Assembly: GCA_021826785.1 (NCBI GenBank)
Contig: JAKAYN010000004.1
Location: 1-13,038, forward strand
DNA length: 13,038 bases
Direction: 5' to 3'
DNA from: Thermoplasmata archaeon
GTDB taxonomy: Archaea > Thermoplasmatota > Thermoplasmata > Thermoplasmatales > Thermoplasmataceae
Positions 7,119 to 13,038 of the stretch are shown here, piece by piece. Made by a program: the position numbers and the translations under genes. Below the pieces are notes generated by a model. That model saw only the letters and a program-made list of their open reading frames with translations, made no database searches and was not told the origin of the DNA. Positions within the stretch are counted from its first letter, which is position 1; every line of letters begins with the position of its first letter.

Positions 7119-8087
7119 TCACGTAACAAGCATTTTATAGATATCTATTGCAGATCTGTTTTCTATTACATCGTGAACCCTTAAAATGTCAACACCGTTC
7201 ATGGCAAGGTAAATTGATGTTGCTATAGTGCCACCAAGCCTTTTATTAACATCGGTTTTTGTAAATTTACCTATGAAACTTTTCCTCGATGTTCCATATA
7301 ATAAATTAAATCCAAATAAAAATGACCATGGACTTTTAATAAGTTCTATGTTCTGCTCAGCAGTCTTTGAGAATCCTATTCCAGGGTCTATTATTATATT
7401 TTCAGGTTCTATTCCAGAATTTAACATGCTTTTTATTCTATCAAAGAAGAATGTGTTTATTTCAAAGAATATATCATCATAGTCTGTGAATTTATTCATG
7501 TTCTGTGGTTCACCACGCATATGCATAACTATGCACCCTTTCTTGTATTCTTTGGCTATTTGAATCATTCTTTTATCAATAAAGCCTGAAATATCATTTA
7601 TGTAATCTATCTCATATTTTTTTAATATGCTTTCTATTACATTATAGTGTCTTGTATCAATAGATATCTTTATATCATATGATTTTAATATATCAAGCAC
7701 AGGTTCAAGCCTTTTTATTTCAGTTTCAGGGTCTATTTCAATGCTGCCTGGCCTTGTGCTCTCCCCGCCAAGGTCTATTATATCTGGCTTCTCATCAAGC
7801 ATATTATATATATTTTTCTCATTTACCCTTGATCCGGGGAAAAACGAATCCGGTGTTGCATTTAATATTCCCATAATGGATGTTTTCTTTTTATTATTAA
7901 AAATATTATTCAAAATGTAGTTTTTAAATGGCGTTAAAAAATCGTATTTTTCTATTATCATTGATATATTATCAATTGTTTTTTCGTACTTCTCTGGTTT
8001 TATTATTTTGTTTTTTATAAAAGGTTTGCCATCGCATTGATAAAATAATATTTGATTTCTGTTATATGGATCGATATAAAACGTCAT
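7119..8087 (-). CDS. folP: Dihydropteroate synthase-like protein with N-terminal extension
   Basis: The family condenses a pterin diphosphate with p-aminobenzoate in folate synthesis. All core motifs are present in order: MGILNATPDSF (72-82), DIIDLGGESTRPGS (102-115), ISIDTRH (141-147), VMHMRGEPQNM (187-197), IIIDPGIGFSKTAEQN (231-246), GTSRKSFIG (265-273) and LRVHDV (302-307). The domain therefore looks catalytic. At 322 residues it is longer than stand-alone bacterial enzymes (about 270-290) because of a Lys/Asn/Ile-rich stretch of about 68 residues before the barrel, which I do not recognise. No SD precedes the ATG, and the upstream 35 bases are AT-rich, fitting a leaderless start. It is on the same strand as lipA but probably separated from it by an internal promoter. 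Archaea often use methanopterin-type pterins made by other enzymes, so the exact substrate pair is uncertain. Confidence 0.88.
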   Translation of the reverse strand: MTFYIDPYNRNQILFYQCDGKPFIKNKIIKPEKYEKTIDNISMIIEKYDFLTPFKNYILNNIFNNKKKTSIMGILNATPDSFFPGSRVNEKNIYNMLDEKPDIIDLGGESTRPGSIEIDPETEIKRLEPVLDILKSYDIKISIDTRHYNVIESILKKYEIDYINDISGFIDKRMIQIAKEYKKGCIVMHMRGEPQNMNKFTDYDDIFFEINTFFFDRIKSMLNSGIEPENIIIDPGIGFSKTAEQNIELIKSPWSFLFGFNLLYGTSRKSFIGKFTKTDVNKRLGGTIATSIYLAMNGVDILRVHDVIENRSAIDIYKMLVT

Positions 8088-8092
8088 AAAAC

Positions 8093-8118
8093 ATAAATTT
8101 TTTAATATTTTTAATTTT
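8093..8118 (-). promoter_or_regulatory. AT-rich promoter region of the dihydropteroate synthase gene
   Basis: On the minus strand the sequence is almost only A and T (including AAAATATTAAAAAATTTAT) and ends a few bases before the ATG at 8087. Several TATA-like boxes are possible, so no single one can be picked. The gene has no SD. Confidence 0.3.
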
Positions 8119-8135
8119 AACGCTTTTAAAGAAAC

Positions 8136-8144
8136 TATTTATAG
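8136..8144 (+). promoter_or_regulatory. TATA box of the first MFS transporter gene
   Basis: TATTTATAG is centred 26 nt before the ATG at 8166 and is preceded by a purine-rich BRE-like AAAGAAAC (8128-8135). There is no SD before the ATG, so the transcript should be leaderless. Confidence 0.6.
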
Positions 8145-8161
8145 ATAAATGATTTATCTAT
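8141..8161 (+). promoter_or_regulatory. Perfect inverted repeat between TATA box and start codon (candidate operator)
   Basis: Arms ATAGATAAA (8141-8149) and TTTATCTAT (8153-8161) are exact reverse complements separated by TGA. The left arm overlaps the end of the TATA box, and the right arm ends 4 nt before the ATG at 8166. A dimeric repressor bound here would block TBP/TFB or polymerase. The site is AT-rich, so chance is possible but a 9/9 match is uncommon. Confidence 0.5.
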
Positions 8162-8165
8162 TAAC

Positions 8166-9347
8166 ATGGATAAATCAAAACTATCAATGTATGGCAGTTT
8201 TATTTACACAATGATTATAATACTTGTTATAACAATATCTGTAAGATCATCAAATAATATGATAATGACAGATATATCGCTCTTTAGTAAATATGTATTA
8301 AACTTTAGTCAGTTTGAGGTTGGCATCCTTGAATCTGTTCTGGCCTTTGGAACGTTCTTCACAACGTCATTTATAAATTCAAGATCTGGTTCTAATACAA
8401 GAAGATACCTGTTTATATCTGCAAACATAGGATATACAATTATGCTTGCATTAATACATTTTTCAAATTTTATAACAATCTGGATTATTATAATTTTTTC
8501 AGGCTTTTCATTTGGATTAATAATGCCTAACATAATAACAGCAGCGGGATTATTCAATGATAGAAAGACGCGTGAAAGGGCATTAAGCATTTACACAATA
8601 TCATTAAGCATAAGCTTAATACTTGGGCCAACAATAGCATCATTTGTTCTAAGATATTTTCCGATAGGCGATGCTTTCCTTTTCTTTGTGCCTTTTGGTA
8701 TCATATCAAGTGCGCTATCTCCGTTCCTGAGATTTCCAGAGGAAAAAAAGTCAAATGCACATGTAAAAGTGTTTTCAAACAATGGTTTCATGGCGGCAGT
8801 CTTTGGAATACTATCCTATAATATAATATTTGCCGTGCTTACGGCTTTTGGCGGTATATTTGCAAGGTCGCAATTACATGTTTCTTTATCACTTGCGAAT
8901 ACAATATTCGCTGTTTTCTTTTTATTTTCATTTGCATCAAGGCTTTACATGTCGTTTAGACCACCAAGGGATCTATGGCATTACCTTGGAACGGCCATGA
9001 TGATAACCTTCATAGGATCAATTTTAATATTTTTAAGCAGTGATCTATTCATTTATTTAATAGCATATATTATACTGGGAATTCCACATGGGGTAACGTA
9101 TCCAACATCAATAATATCAATAAGCAGATCATTTGATGAGTCATCAAGGAACGTTGCAAACAGCTATTTCTTCTCGGTTATGATGTCAATTGGTATAATA
9201 ATGCCAATCCTCGGCGGCTATATAATAAAATACATTGGCTTTAGAACATTGTTTCTATACATAGCTCCTTTAATAATAGTATTGATGGTATTAACCTTTA
9301 TAACATTTAAAAAGACACAAAACATTAAAAGCATAGCATTAAATTAA
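8166..9347 (+). CDS. Major facilitator superfamily transporter, 12 TM, efflux-type
   Basis: The 393-residue protein is a membrane carrier with about 12 hydrophobic segments in two halves (roughly 9-190 and 207-384) joined by a short charged loop near FPEEKKSNAHVK (about 191-206). The fourth helix region, SGFSFGLIMPNI, and the following RKTRERALSIY and LGPTIASFVL resemble the MFS drug/metabolite efflux group with its helix-5 'GP' motif, but motif A between helices 2 and 3 is weak (SRSGSNTRR). Substrate and direction cannot be read from sequence. It has its own TATA box, a leaderless start, and a palindrome over the likely transcription start, suggesting single-gene control. It converges with the next MFS gene, leaving only 3 bases between the stop codons. 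Confidence 0.82.
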   Translation: MDKSKLSMYGSFIYTMIIILVITISVRSSNNMIMTDISLFSKYVLNFSQFEVGILESVLAFGTFFTTSFINSRSGSNTRRYLFISANIGYTIMLALIHFSNFITIWIIIIFSGFSFGLIMPNIITAAGLFNDRKTRERALSIYTISLSISLILGPTIASFVLRYFPIGDAFLFFVPFGIISSALSPFLRFPEEKKSNAHVKVFSNNGFMAAVFGILSYNIIFAVLTAFGGIFARSQLHVSLSLANTIFAVFFLFSFASRLYMSFRPPRDLWHYLGTAMMITFIGSILIFLSSDLFIYLIAYIILGIPHGVTYPTSIISISRSFDESSRNVANSYFFSVMMSIGIIMPILGGYIIKYIGFRTLFLYIAPLIIVLMVLTFITFKKTQNIKSIALN

Positions 9348-9357
9348 TTTTTATTTT
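9348..9357 (+). terminator. T-rich terminator after the first MFS gene
   Basis: TTTTTATTTT begins immediately after the TAA stop codon and runs into the end of the convergent MFS gene. It fits archaeal oligo-T termination. Confidence 0.4.
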
Positions 9358-10742
9358 GCTATTAAATACCTTTTTTCACCGGATGTTTCACTAAGTGGTT
9401 TTCTCTTTGTTTCAGGCAGCAATGCGAAGGTTATCAAAGCACCGGCAAATGAAAGTATAGCAAGTATTAACATTAGATCGTTTATATTATAAAATGCAAG
9501 TACTATTGTATCAATTAATGTGCCTGTGAAGGCACCAATCTTTCCCCCTGCCGCCGATATTCCAGTTCCAAGACCCCTTGTTGTTATTGGAAACAGTTCC
9601 GGAGGATATACAAATGTGGTCATGTTTGGCCCGAATTCTATGAAGAAATAGCTTAAACCATAAACGGTGAGAAAATATAATATATAGGATGCAGATGCTA
9701 TACCTGTCAATGATATTATTATATATGATAATCCCATAACTGAAAACCCAAGTATCTGTATTATCTTTCTTCCTATTTTATCTATTAATAATGCTGCAGC
9801 CCAGTATCCAGGAAATGCAGCGATGCCAAAGATCATTGCCGAGTACTCAGAGGTTTTAATTATATTATTTATACCGGTTATCGATGATGGCACAATGTAT
9901 GAAAGTATCTCGTTTGACATTATTGAATTACCATAAAGTGCCCAGTCCATAAAAAACCATGTTAAACTTGTGCCAACAAGCGTTATAAAAAATTTTTTAT
10001 CCCTGAAGAGCTGCTGCCATCTTATTGATATGGTTCTACCAGAAGTATCTGCGTCAATGCCCGTAAATCTTTTTAGATTTTCAGAGGCTTTTTTAAAATC
10101 ACCGCGAACGCTTGCAGTGTATCTCGGTGGTTCAGGCATGGTTCTTCTAAAGTATATAACAAGCATTGCCGGTAATGCGCCTATAAATAATAAAGACCTC
10201 CATGTTATGTAAACGGGTATTCCTGACGTTAGAAAAAGTATGGTTATCAGTGGGCCTGCAACAAGGCCGATGCTCTGCATTGAAAAGACCATGCCTATAA
10301 ATTTGCCCCTGGATGCCTTATTTGAATATTCTGCCATTATAGTTGAACTTGTTGAATAATCGCCGCCTATGCCAAAACCAAGCAAAAACCTCCATATTAT
10401 AAGGGCCATTATATTATTATACGGTGTTGCCAGTGCACTTCCAACAGCACCTATAACAAGAATTATAATTTCACTACCGTAAACCGCCTTTCTGCCAAGA
10501 AAATCGAGAAGCCTTCCATAAAGCAGGGCACCAAAGACGGCCGCGAGTAAAGACGTTGAGTTGAGTATTGCCTTTTCCTGTATACTTAAATGCCATCCCG
10601 ACAGGGGAAGCAGATTAATAACAACACCGATTATAAATAAATCGTATGCATCTGTAAAAAAACCCAAACCGGATATAAAAACAACTTTATAATGAAATCT
10701 TGAATTCTTTGCGTTATCAAGTGCTGAGTCAATATTCTTCAT
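9351..10742 (-). CDS. MFS transporter of the phosphate:H+ symporter / sugar-porter type
   Basis: The 463-residue, 12-TM carrier has clear MFS marks: motif A GRLLDFLGRK (76-85), the first-helix GFFTDAYDLFIIGV (27-40), the fourth-helix WRFLLGFGIGGDYSTSSTIMAEYS (117-140), and the seventh-helix TWFFMDWALYG pattern. These resemble the PHS (Pho84-like phosphate:H+ symporter) family, where the aspartates of FTDxYD, GGDY and WFxxD are functional. The second half has FGPNMTTFVYPPELFP and a GISAAGGKIGAF segment, also typical of PHS. The central loop PEPPRYT lies where sugar porters have PESPRY. Phosphate is the leading guess; sugars or organic acids remain possible, since archaeal members are poorly assigned. 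No SD precedes the ATG, and TATA-like boxes lie 20-28 nt upstream. Confidence 0.85.
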   Translation of the reverse strand: MKNIDSALDNAKNSRFHYKVVFISGLGFFTDAYDLFIIGVVINLLPLSGWHLSIQEKAILNSTSLLAAVFGALLYGRLLDFLGRKAVYGSEIIILVIGAVGSALATPYNNIMALIIWRFLLGFGIGGDYSTSSTIMAEYSNKASRGKFIGMVFSMQSIGLVAGPLITILFLTSGIPVYITWRSLLFIGALPAMLVIYFRRTMPEPPRYTASVRGDFKKASENLKRFTGIDADTSGRTISIRWQQLFRDKKFFITLVGTSLTWFFMDWALYGNSIMSNEILSYIVPSSITGINNIIKTSEYSAMIFGIAAFPGYWAAALLIDKIGRKIIQILGFSVMGLSYIIISLTGIASASYILYFLTVYGLSYFFIEFGPNMTTFVYPPELFPITTRGLGTGISAAGGKIGAFTGTLIDTIVLAFYNINDLMLILAILSFAGALITFALLPETKRKPLSETSGEKRYLIAK

Positions 10743-10754
10743 TACAGTTTGTGA

Positions 10755-10776
10755 TTATTATAAATATTTTAAATAT
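10755..10776 (-). promoter_or_regulatory. Candidate promoter of the PHS-like MFS gene
   Basis: On the minus strand this contains TTTAAAATATTTATAATAA, 15-30 nt before the ATG at 10742. Two overlapping TATA-like boxes are possible. No SD is seen, so a leaderless start is likely. Confidence 0.4.
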
Positions 10777-10822
10777 TGCCCATATATTCTATATAAAATA
10801 TATATTTTTTATAATTAAGGAA

Positions 10823-10833
10823 AACCTTTTATA
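10823..10833 (+). promoter_or_regulatory. Upstream candidate TATA box of the unknown gene / ABCE1 unit
   Basis: AACCTTTTATA would start transcription about 60 nt before the ATG at 10919. It closely resembles the box at 10868-10878 (AACCTTATAAA), 45 bases downstream. Confidence 0.35.
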
Positions 10834-10867
10834 CAATATAAAATATATATATTATACTAAATTAAAT

Positions 10868-10878
10868 AACCTTATAAA
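10868..10878 (+). promoter_or_regulatory. Proximal TATA box of the unknown gene / ABCE1 unit
   Basis: AACCTTATAAA (BRE-like AACC, then TTATAAA) places the transcription start near 10900. That leaves a leader of about 20 nt that includes the SD GGTGAT (10908-10913). Confidence 0.5.
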
Positions 10879-10918
10879 ATGAGATGTAATAATGTATGTT
10901 TAACATAGGTGATGGTAA

Positions 10919-11350
10919 ATGGAAAATGTATTTCAGGTAAATGGGAACATGAAAGGCCAGAGGAATTATGTTAGGATTGATGAGCTATCGGCAGCCATAA
11001 GTAAGGGTTTGAGCCTGCAGCAGCGGAGGATGAGCAAGGAGGAGGCAGAGTCATCAGCAGAGCATATTATTAATTTCTTTGGTTATGGAAACCGTGTTAT
11101 TGATAATATGCTTGAGCCTGAAGATCGTGATGCATTTTATACAATGGAGGATATTGGAATTCTCGAAACTGAAAGGGAGGAAACAACGCTTTTTGATGGC
11201 CGTGAGTGGCGTATTCATTACTGGATTTTGAATGTAAATCGCGTCATTGAACTTGCTAACATGGATATTAGTGAGACAATTAATGACGATTCATCAAACT
11301 ATGATATTTACAACGATATACCGGATGAGTACTGGAAACTGGAAAACTAA
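10919..11350 (+). CDS. Small acidic protein of unknown function upstream of ABCE1
   Basis: I do not recognise a characterised family. The 143-residue protein has no signal peptide or membrane segment. Residues 20-60 look helical (DELSAAISKGLSLQQRRMSKEEAESSAEHIINFFGY), followed by LEPEDRDAFYTMEDIGILETEREETTLFDGREWRIHYW, whose spacing of hydrophobics resembles the helix plus beta-hairpin of a small winged-helix fold. The tail (about 121-143) is Asp/Asn/Tyr-rich and acidic. The start ATG has a clear SD, GGTGAT (10908-10913), 5 nt upstream, and its codon use looks like that of its neighbours, so it is a real gene. It ends 26 bases before the ABCE1 start with no T-run between, suggesting co-transcription. 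The fold and a role near ribosome recycling are inference only. Confidence 0.8.
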   Translation: MENVFQVNGNMKGQRNYVRIDELSAAISKGLSLQQRRMSKEEAESSAEHIINFFGYGNRVIDNMLEPEDRDAFYTMEDIGILETEREETTLFDGREWRIHYWILNVNRVIELANMDISETINDDSSNYDIYNDIPDEYWKLEN

Positions 11351-11376
11351 ATTAAATATAATTTAATGGAGAAATT

Positions 11377-13038
11377 ATGCATATAGCTATTCTTGACCGC
11401 GACAGGTGTCATCCTAAAAAGTGCAATCACGAGTGCCGCTATTACTGCCCACCGGTTAGGAGCGGGTCGAAAACCATTGAATTTCCTGATCCTGATGCAC
11501 AGCCCGTTATAACAGAGAGTCTATGCATAGGCTGTGGTATCTGTGTCAGGAGATGCCCGTTTAATGCAATAAAGATTGTTACAATACCTGATGAGCTAAA
11601 TAAAAGAATACTTCACCAGTATGGTGTCGATACGTTTAGGCTTTACTCCATTCCAATGCTATCTCCTGGCAAGGTTTCTGCAATACTTGGGCAAAATGCA
11701 CTTGGAAAGACAACAACATTAAACATACTTTCAGGTATAATTGTGCCAAATTTTGGAAATTATGATATGAAGCCAGATCAGGATCGCGTCATAGAATACT
11801 TCTCAAAGAGTGTTATGGGCCAGTACTTTAAGGATCTTTACAGTGGCAAAAAGAGGGGGGTTCTTAAAAGCCAGTACGTTGATATGATACCAAGGGTTGT
11901 ATCTGGAACAGTGCGTGAAATACTTGAGGAATCAAATTATGGAAACATGGACGAGGTTGTTTCGGATCTTAACATGGAAAATTACCTAAACAATGATGTT
12001 AAAGATCTATCCGGTGGTGAGCTACAGAAGCTGGCAATAGCAAGGTCTTTGATGAAGGATGGCGATATATATCTATTCGATGAGATGACTTCATACCTTG
12101 ACATAGGTGAAAGGCTTAGGGTTTCGAACATTGTAAAAAAGCTATCTGAAAAAAAGATCGTGATGATAGTTGAGCATGACCTTGCAATACTGGATAAAAT
12201 AGCAGATGAGATACATTTAGTTTATGGTGAGCCTGGTGCCTACGGTGTTATAACACAGCAGAAATCACCATCGAAGGCGATAAATTCTTTTCTGAATGGA
12301 TATTTAAAGGAGGAGAATGTTAGAATAAGGCCGTATAGCATAGAGTTCTCTGTAAAATCAAGCAAGAGAACAAATGTCTCTGTTCAGGCATCATCATGGA
12401 ATGAGCTTTACAAGAAGTATAAAAACTTTGAATTAAGGGTAAATCCAGGATTTATAAACCGCGAGGAGATCATAGGCGTCCTTGGAGAGAATGCCCTTGG
12501 CAAGACCACGTTTGTTAAGATGCTTGCAGGTGTTGTAAACCCTGACAATGGCTCTGTTAATAAACAGTTAAAGGTTGCATATAAACCACAGTACATATCA
12601 TCAGATTATGATGGAACCGTTTATGAAATGCTTTCAAACACATTAAGGGAAAGACTTTCTGATCCTTTTATAATAAATGAGATCATGTTTCCATTGAACA
12701 TAGAGGAATTGCATGAGAAAAATGTTGGAGAGCTATCGGGTGGGGAATTGCAGAGGCTTTCAATAGCATTAACATTATCACTTGATGCCGATTTATATCT
12801 AATAGATGAACCATCAGCACATCTCGATGCATCTTATAGAATAAACGTTGCAAAGATCATCAGGCGCGCCATAGAGAACAGCAAAAAAAGTGCAATAGTA
12901 GTTGATCATGATATATACTTAATAGATCTTATATCTGACGCATTAATCGTCTTTAAGGGGCATCCAGGAAGTGATGGAGAGTCCTTTGGGCCAATGGATA
13001 TGCGTTCTGGAATGAATCTCTTTTTAAAGGATATTGGT
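11377..13038 (+). CDS. abce1: ABCE1 / RNase L inhibitor homologue, ribosome recycling ATPase, 3' truncated
   Basis: ABCE1 splits ribosomes into subunits after termination, using two ATP-binding domains and an Fe-S domain. The window holds 554 codons, and about 35-40 residues are probably missing. The N-terminal domain has eight cysteines for two 4Fe-4S clusters (Cys11, 16, 20, 24 and 50, 53, 56, 60). Domain 1 has Walker A GQNALGKTT (105-113), a helix-loop-helix insertion (about 136-165), signature LSGGE (211-215), Walker B ending Asp235-Glu236, and His267. The hinge includes FLNGYLKEENVRIRP. Domain 2 has GENALGKTT (370-378), LSGGE (453-457), Asp477-Glu478 and His511. Both Walker A loops read Asn-Ala where Asn-Gly is usual, and the first Walker B is followed by Met-Thr instead of Pro-Ser. 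The SD GGAG (11368-11371) lies 5 nt before the ATG. Confidence 0.96.
   Translation, partial: MHIAILDRDRCHPKKCNHECRYYCPPVRSGSKTIEFPDPDAQPVITESLCIGCGICVRRCPFNAIKIVTIPDELNKRILHQYGVDTFRLYSIPMLSPGKVSAILGQNALGKTTTLNILSGIIVPNFGNYDMKPDQDRVIEYFSKSVMGQYFKDLYSGKKRGVLKSQYVDMIPRVVSGTVREILEESNYGNMDEVVSDLNMENYLNNDVKDLSGGELQKLAIARSLMKDGDIYLFDEMTSYLDIGERLRVSNIVKKLSEKKIVMIVEHDLAILDKIADEIHLVYGEPGAYGVITQQKSPSKAINSFLNGYLKEENVRIRPYSIEFSVKSSKRTNVSVQASSWNELYKKYKNFELRVNPGFINREEIIGVLGENALGKTTFVKMLAGVVNPDNGSVNKQLKVAYKPQYISSDYDGTVYEMLSNTLRERLSDPFIINEIMFPLNIEELHEKNVGELSGGELQRLSIALTLSLDADLYLIDEPSAHLDASYRINVAKIIRRAIENSKKSAIVVDHDIYLIDLISDALIVFKGHPGSDGESFGPMDMRSGMNLFLKDIG

Noticed and set aside
7055..7129. Upstream TTG (7129) or ATG (7117) as the lipA start
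   Set aside because: Neither has a well-spaced SD, the encoded segment does not match LipA N-termini, and it covers a likely promoter. Kept only as an alternative.
10780..10860. AT-rich alternating stretch as a replication origin or mobile-element end
   Set aside because: No repeated origin boxes, terminal repeats or initiator gene are nearby; ordinary divergent archaeal promoters explain the composition.
10700..10882. Short Ile/Tyr/Asn-rich open frame on the plus strand
   Set aside because: It is a reading of the AT-rich divergent promoter region with no SD and no similarity to a protein. It covers likely TATA boxes for both flanking genes.
12408..12596. Antisense open frame within ABCE1
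   Set aside because: It overlaps the second ATP-binding domain of an intact ABCE1 reading frame.
1..13038. CRISPR arrays, tRNA or rRNA genes, insertion sequences, phage or toxin-antitoxin genes
   Set aside because: No regularly spaced repeats, cloverleaf sequence, transposase motifs or matching small gene pairs were seen; nearly all bases are explained by housekeeping genes.

Overview
The window looks like chromosomal DNA of an acidophilic archaeon of the order Thermoplasmatales, most like Picrophilus or Ferroplasma. The evidence is an archaeal RNA polymerase subunit K, the archaeal/eukaryotic recycling ATPase ABCE1, TATA-box promoters about 25 nt from start codons that lack a Shine-Dalgarno (SD) site, very AT-rich spacers, and a 2-oxoacid dehydrogenase operon beside a PduO-type cobalamin adenosyltransferase, an arrangement I recall from Thermoplasma acidophilum. 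Species assignment is inference. The region is densely coding, with no gap above 300 bases, and I see no mobile element, CRISPR array, tRNA or rRNA.

Layout. Bases 2-334 are the end of a methionyl-tRNA synthetase-type tRNA-binding domain, cut by the window edge. RpoK follows at 391-564, then a cobalamin adenosyltransferase at 625-1158. Convergent to these, on the minus strand, is a six-gene block in transcription order lipA, E1 alpha, E1 beta, E2, E3 (lpd), lipB (7054 down to 1153). Upstream of it on the same strand is a dihydropteroate synthase (8087-7119). Divergent from that is a 12-TM MFS transporter (8166-9347), which converges on a second, PHS/sugar-porter-like MFS transporter (10742-9351). 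A divergent AT-rich promoter region leads to a small conserved-looking protein of unknown function (10919-11350) and then ABCE1 (from 11377), which runs off the right edge.

How the genes work together. The central block encodes a complete branched-chain or pyruvate-type 2-oxoacid dehydrogenase complex together with two enzymes that make its lipoyl cofactor. LipB attaches octanoate to the E2 lipoyl lysine, LipA inserts the two sulfurs, E1 decarboxylates the 2-oxoacid, E2 makes the acyl-CoA and E3 re-oxidises the lipoyl group. The genes overlap or abut, and the SD site of each downstream gene is written in the last codons of its upstream neighbour. The adjacent adenosyltransferase makes adenosylcobalamin, which could serve a methylmalonyl-CoA mutase downstream of branched-chain amino-acid breakdown (inference).

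The points most worth a second look are the self-sufficient lipoylation operon (with the question of what donates octanoate in an archaeon), a perfect 9+9 bp palindrome between the TATA box and start codon of the first MFS gene, the unknown gene next to ABCE1, and the N-terminal extension of the dihydropteroate synthase.
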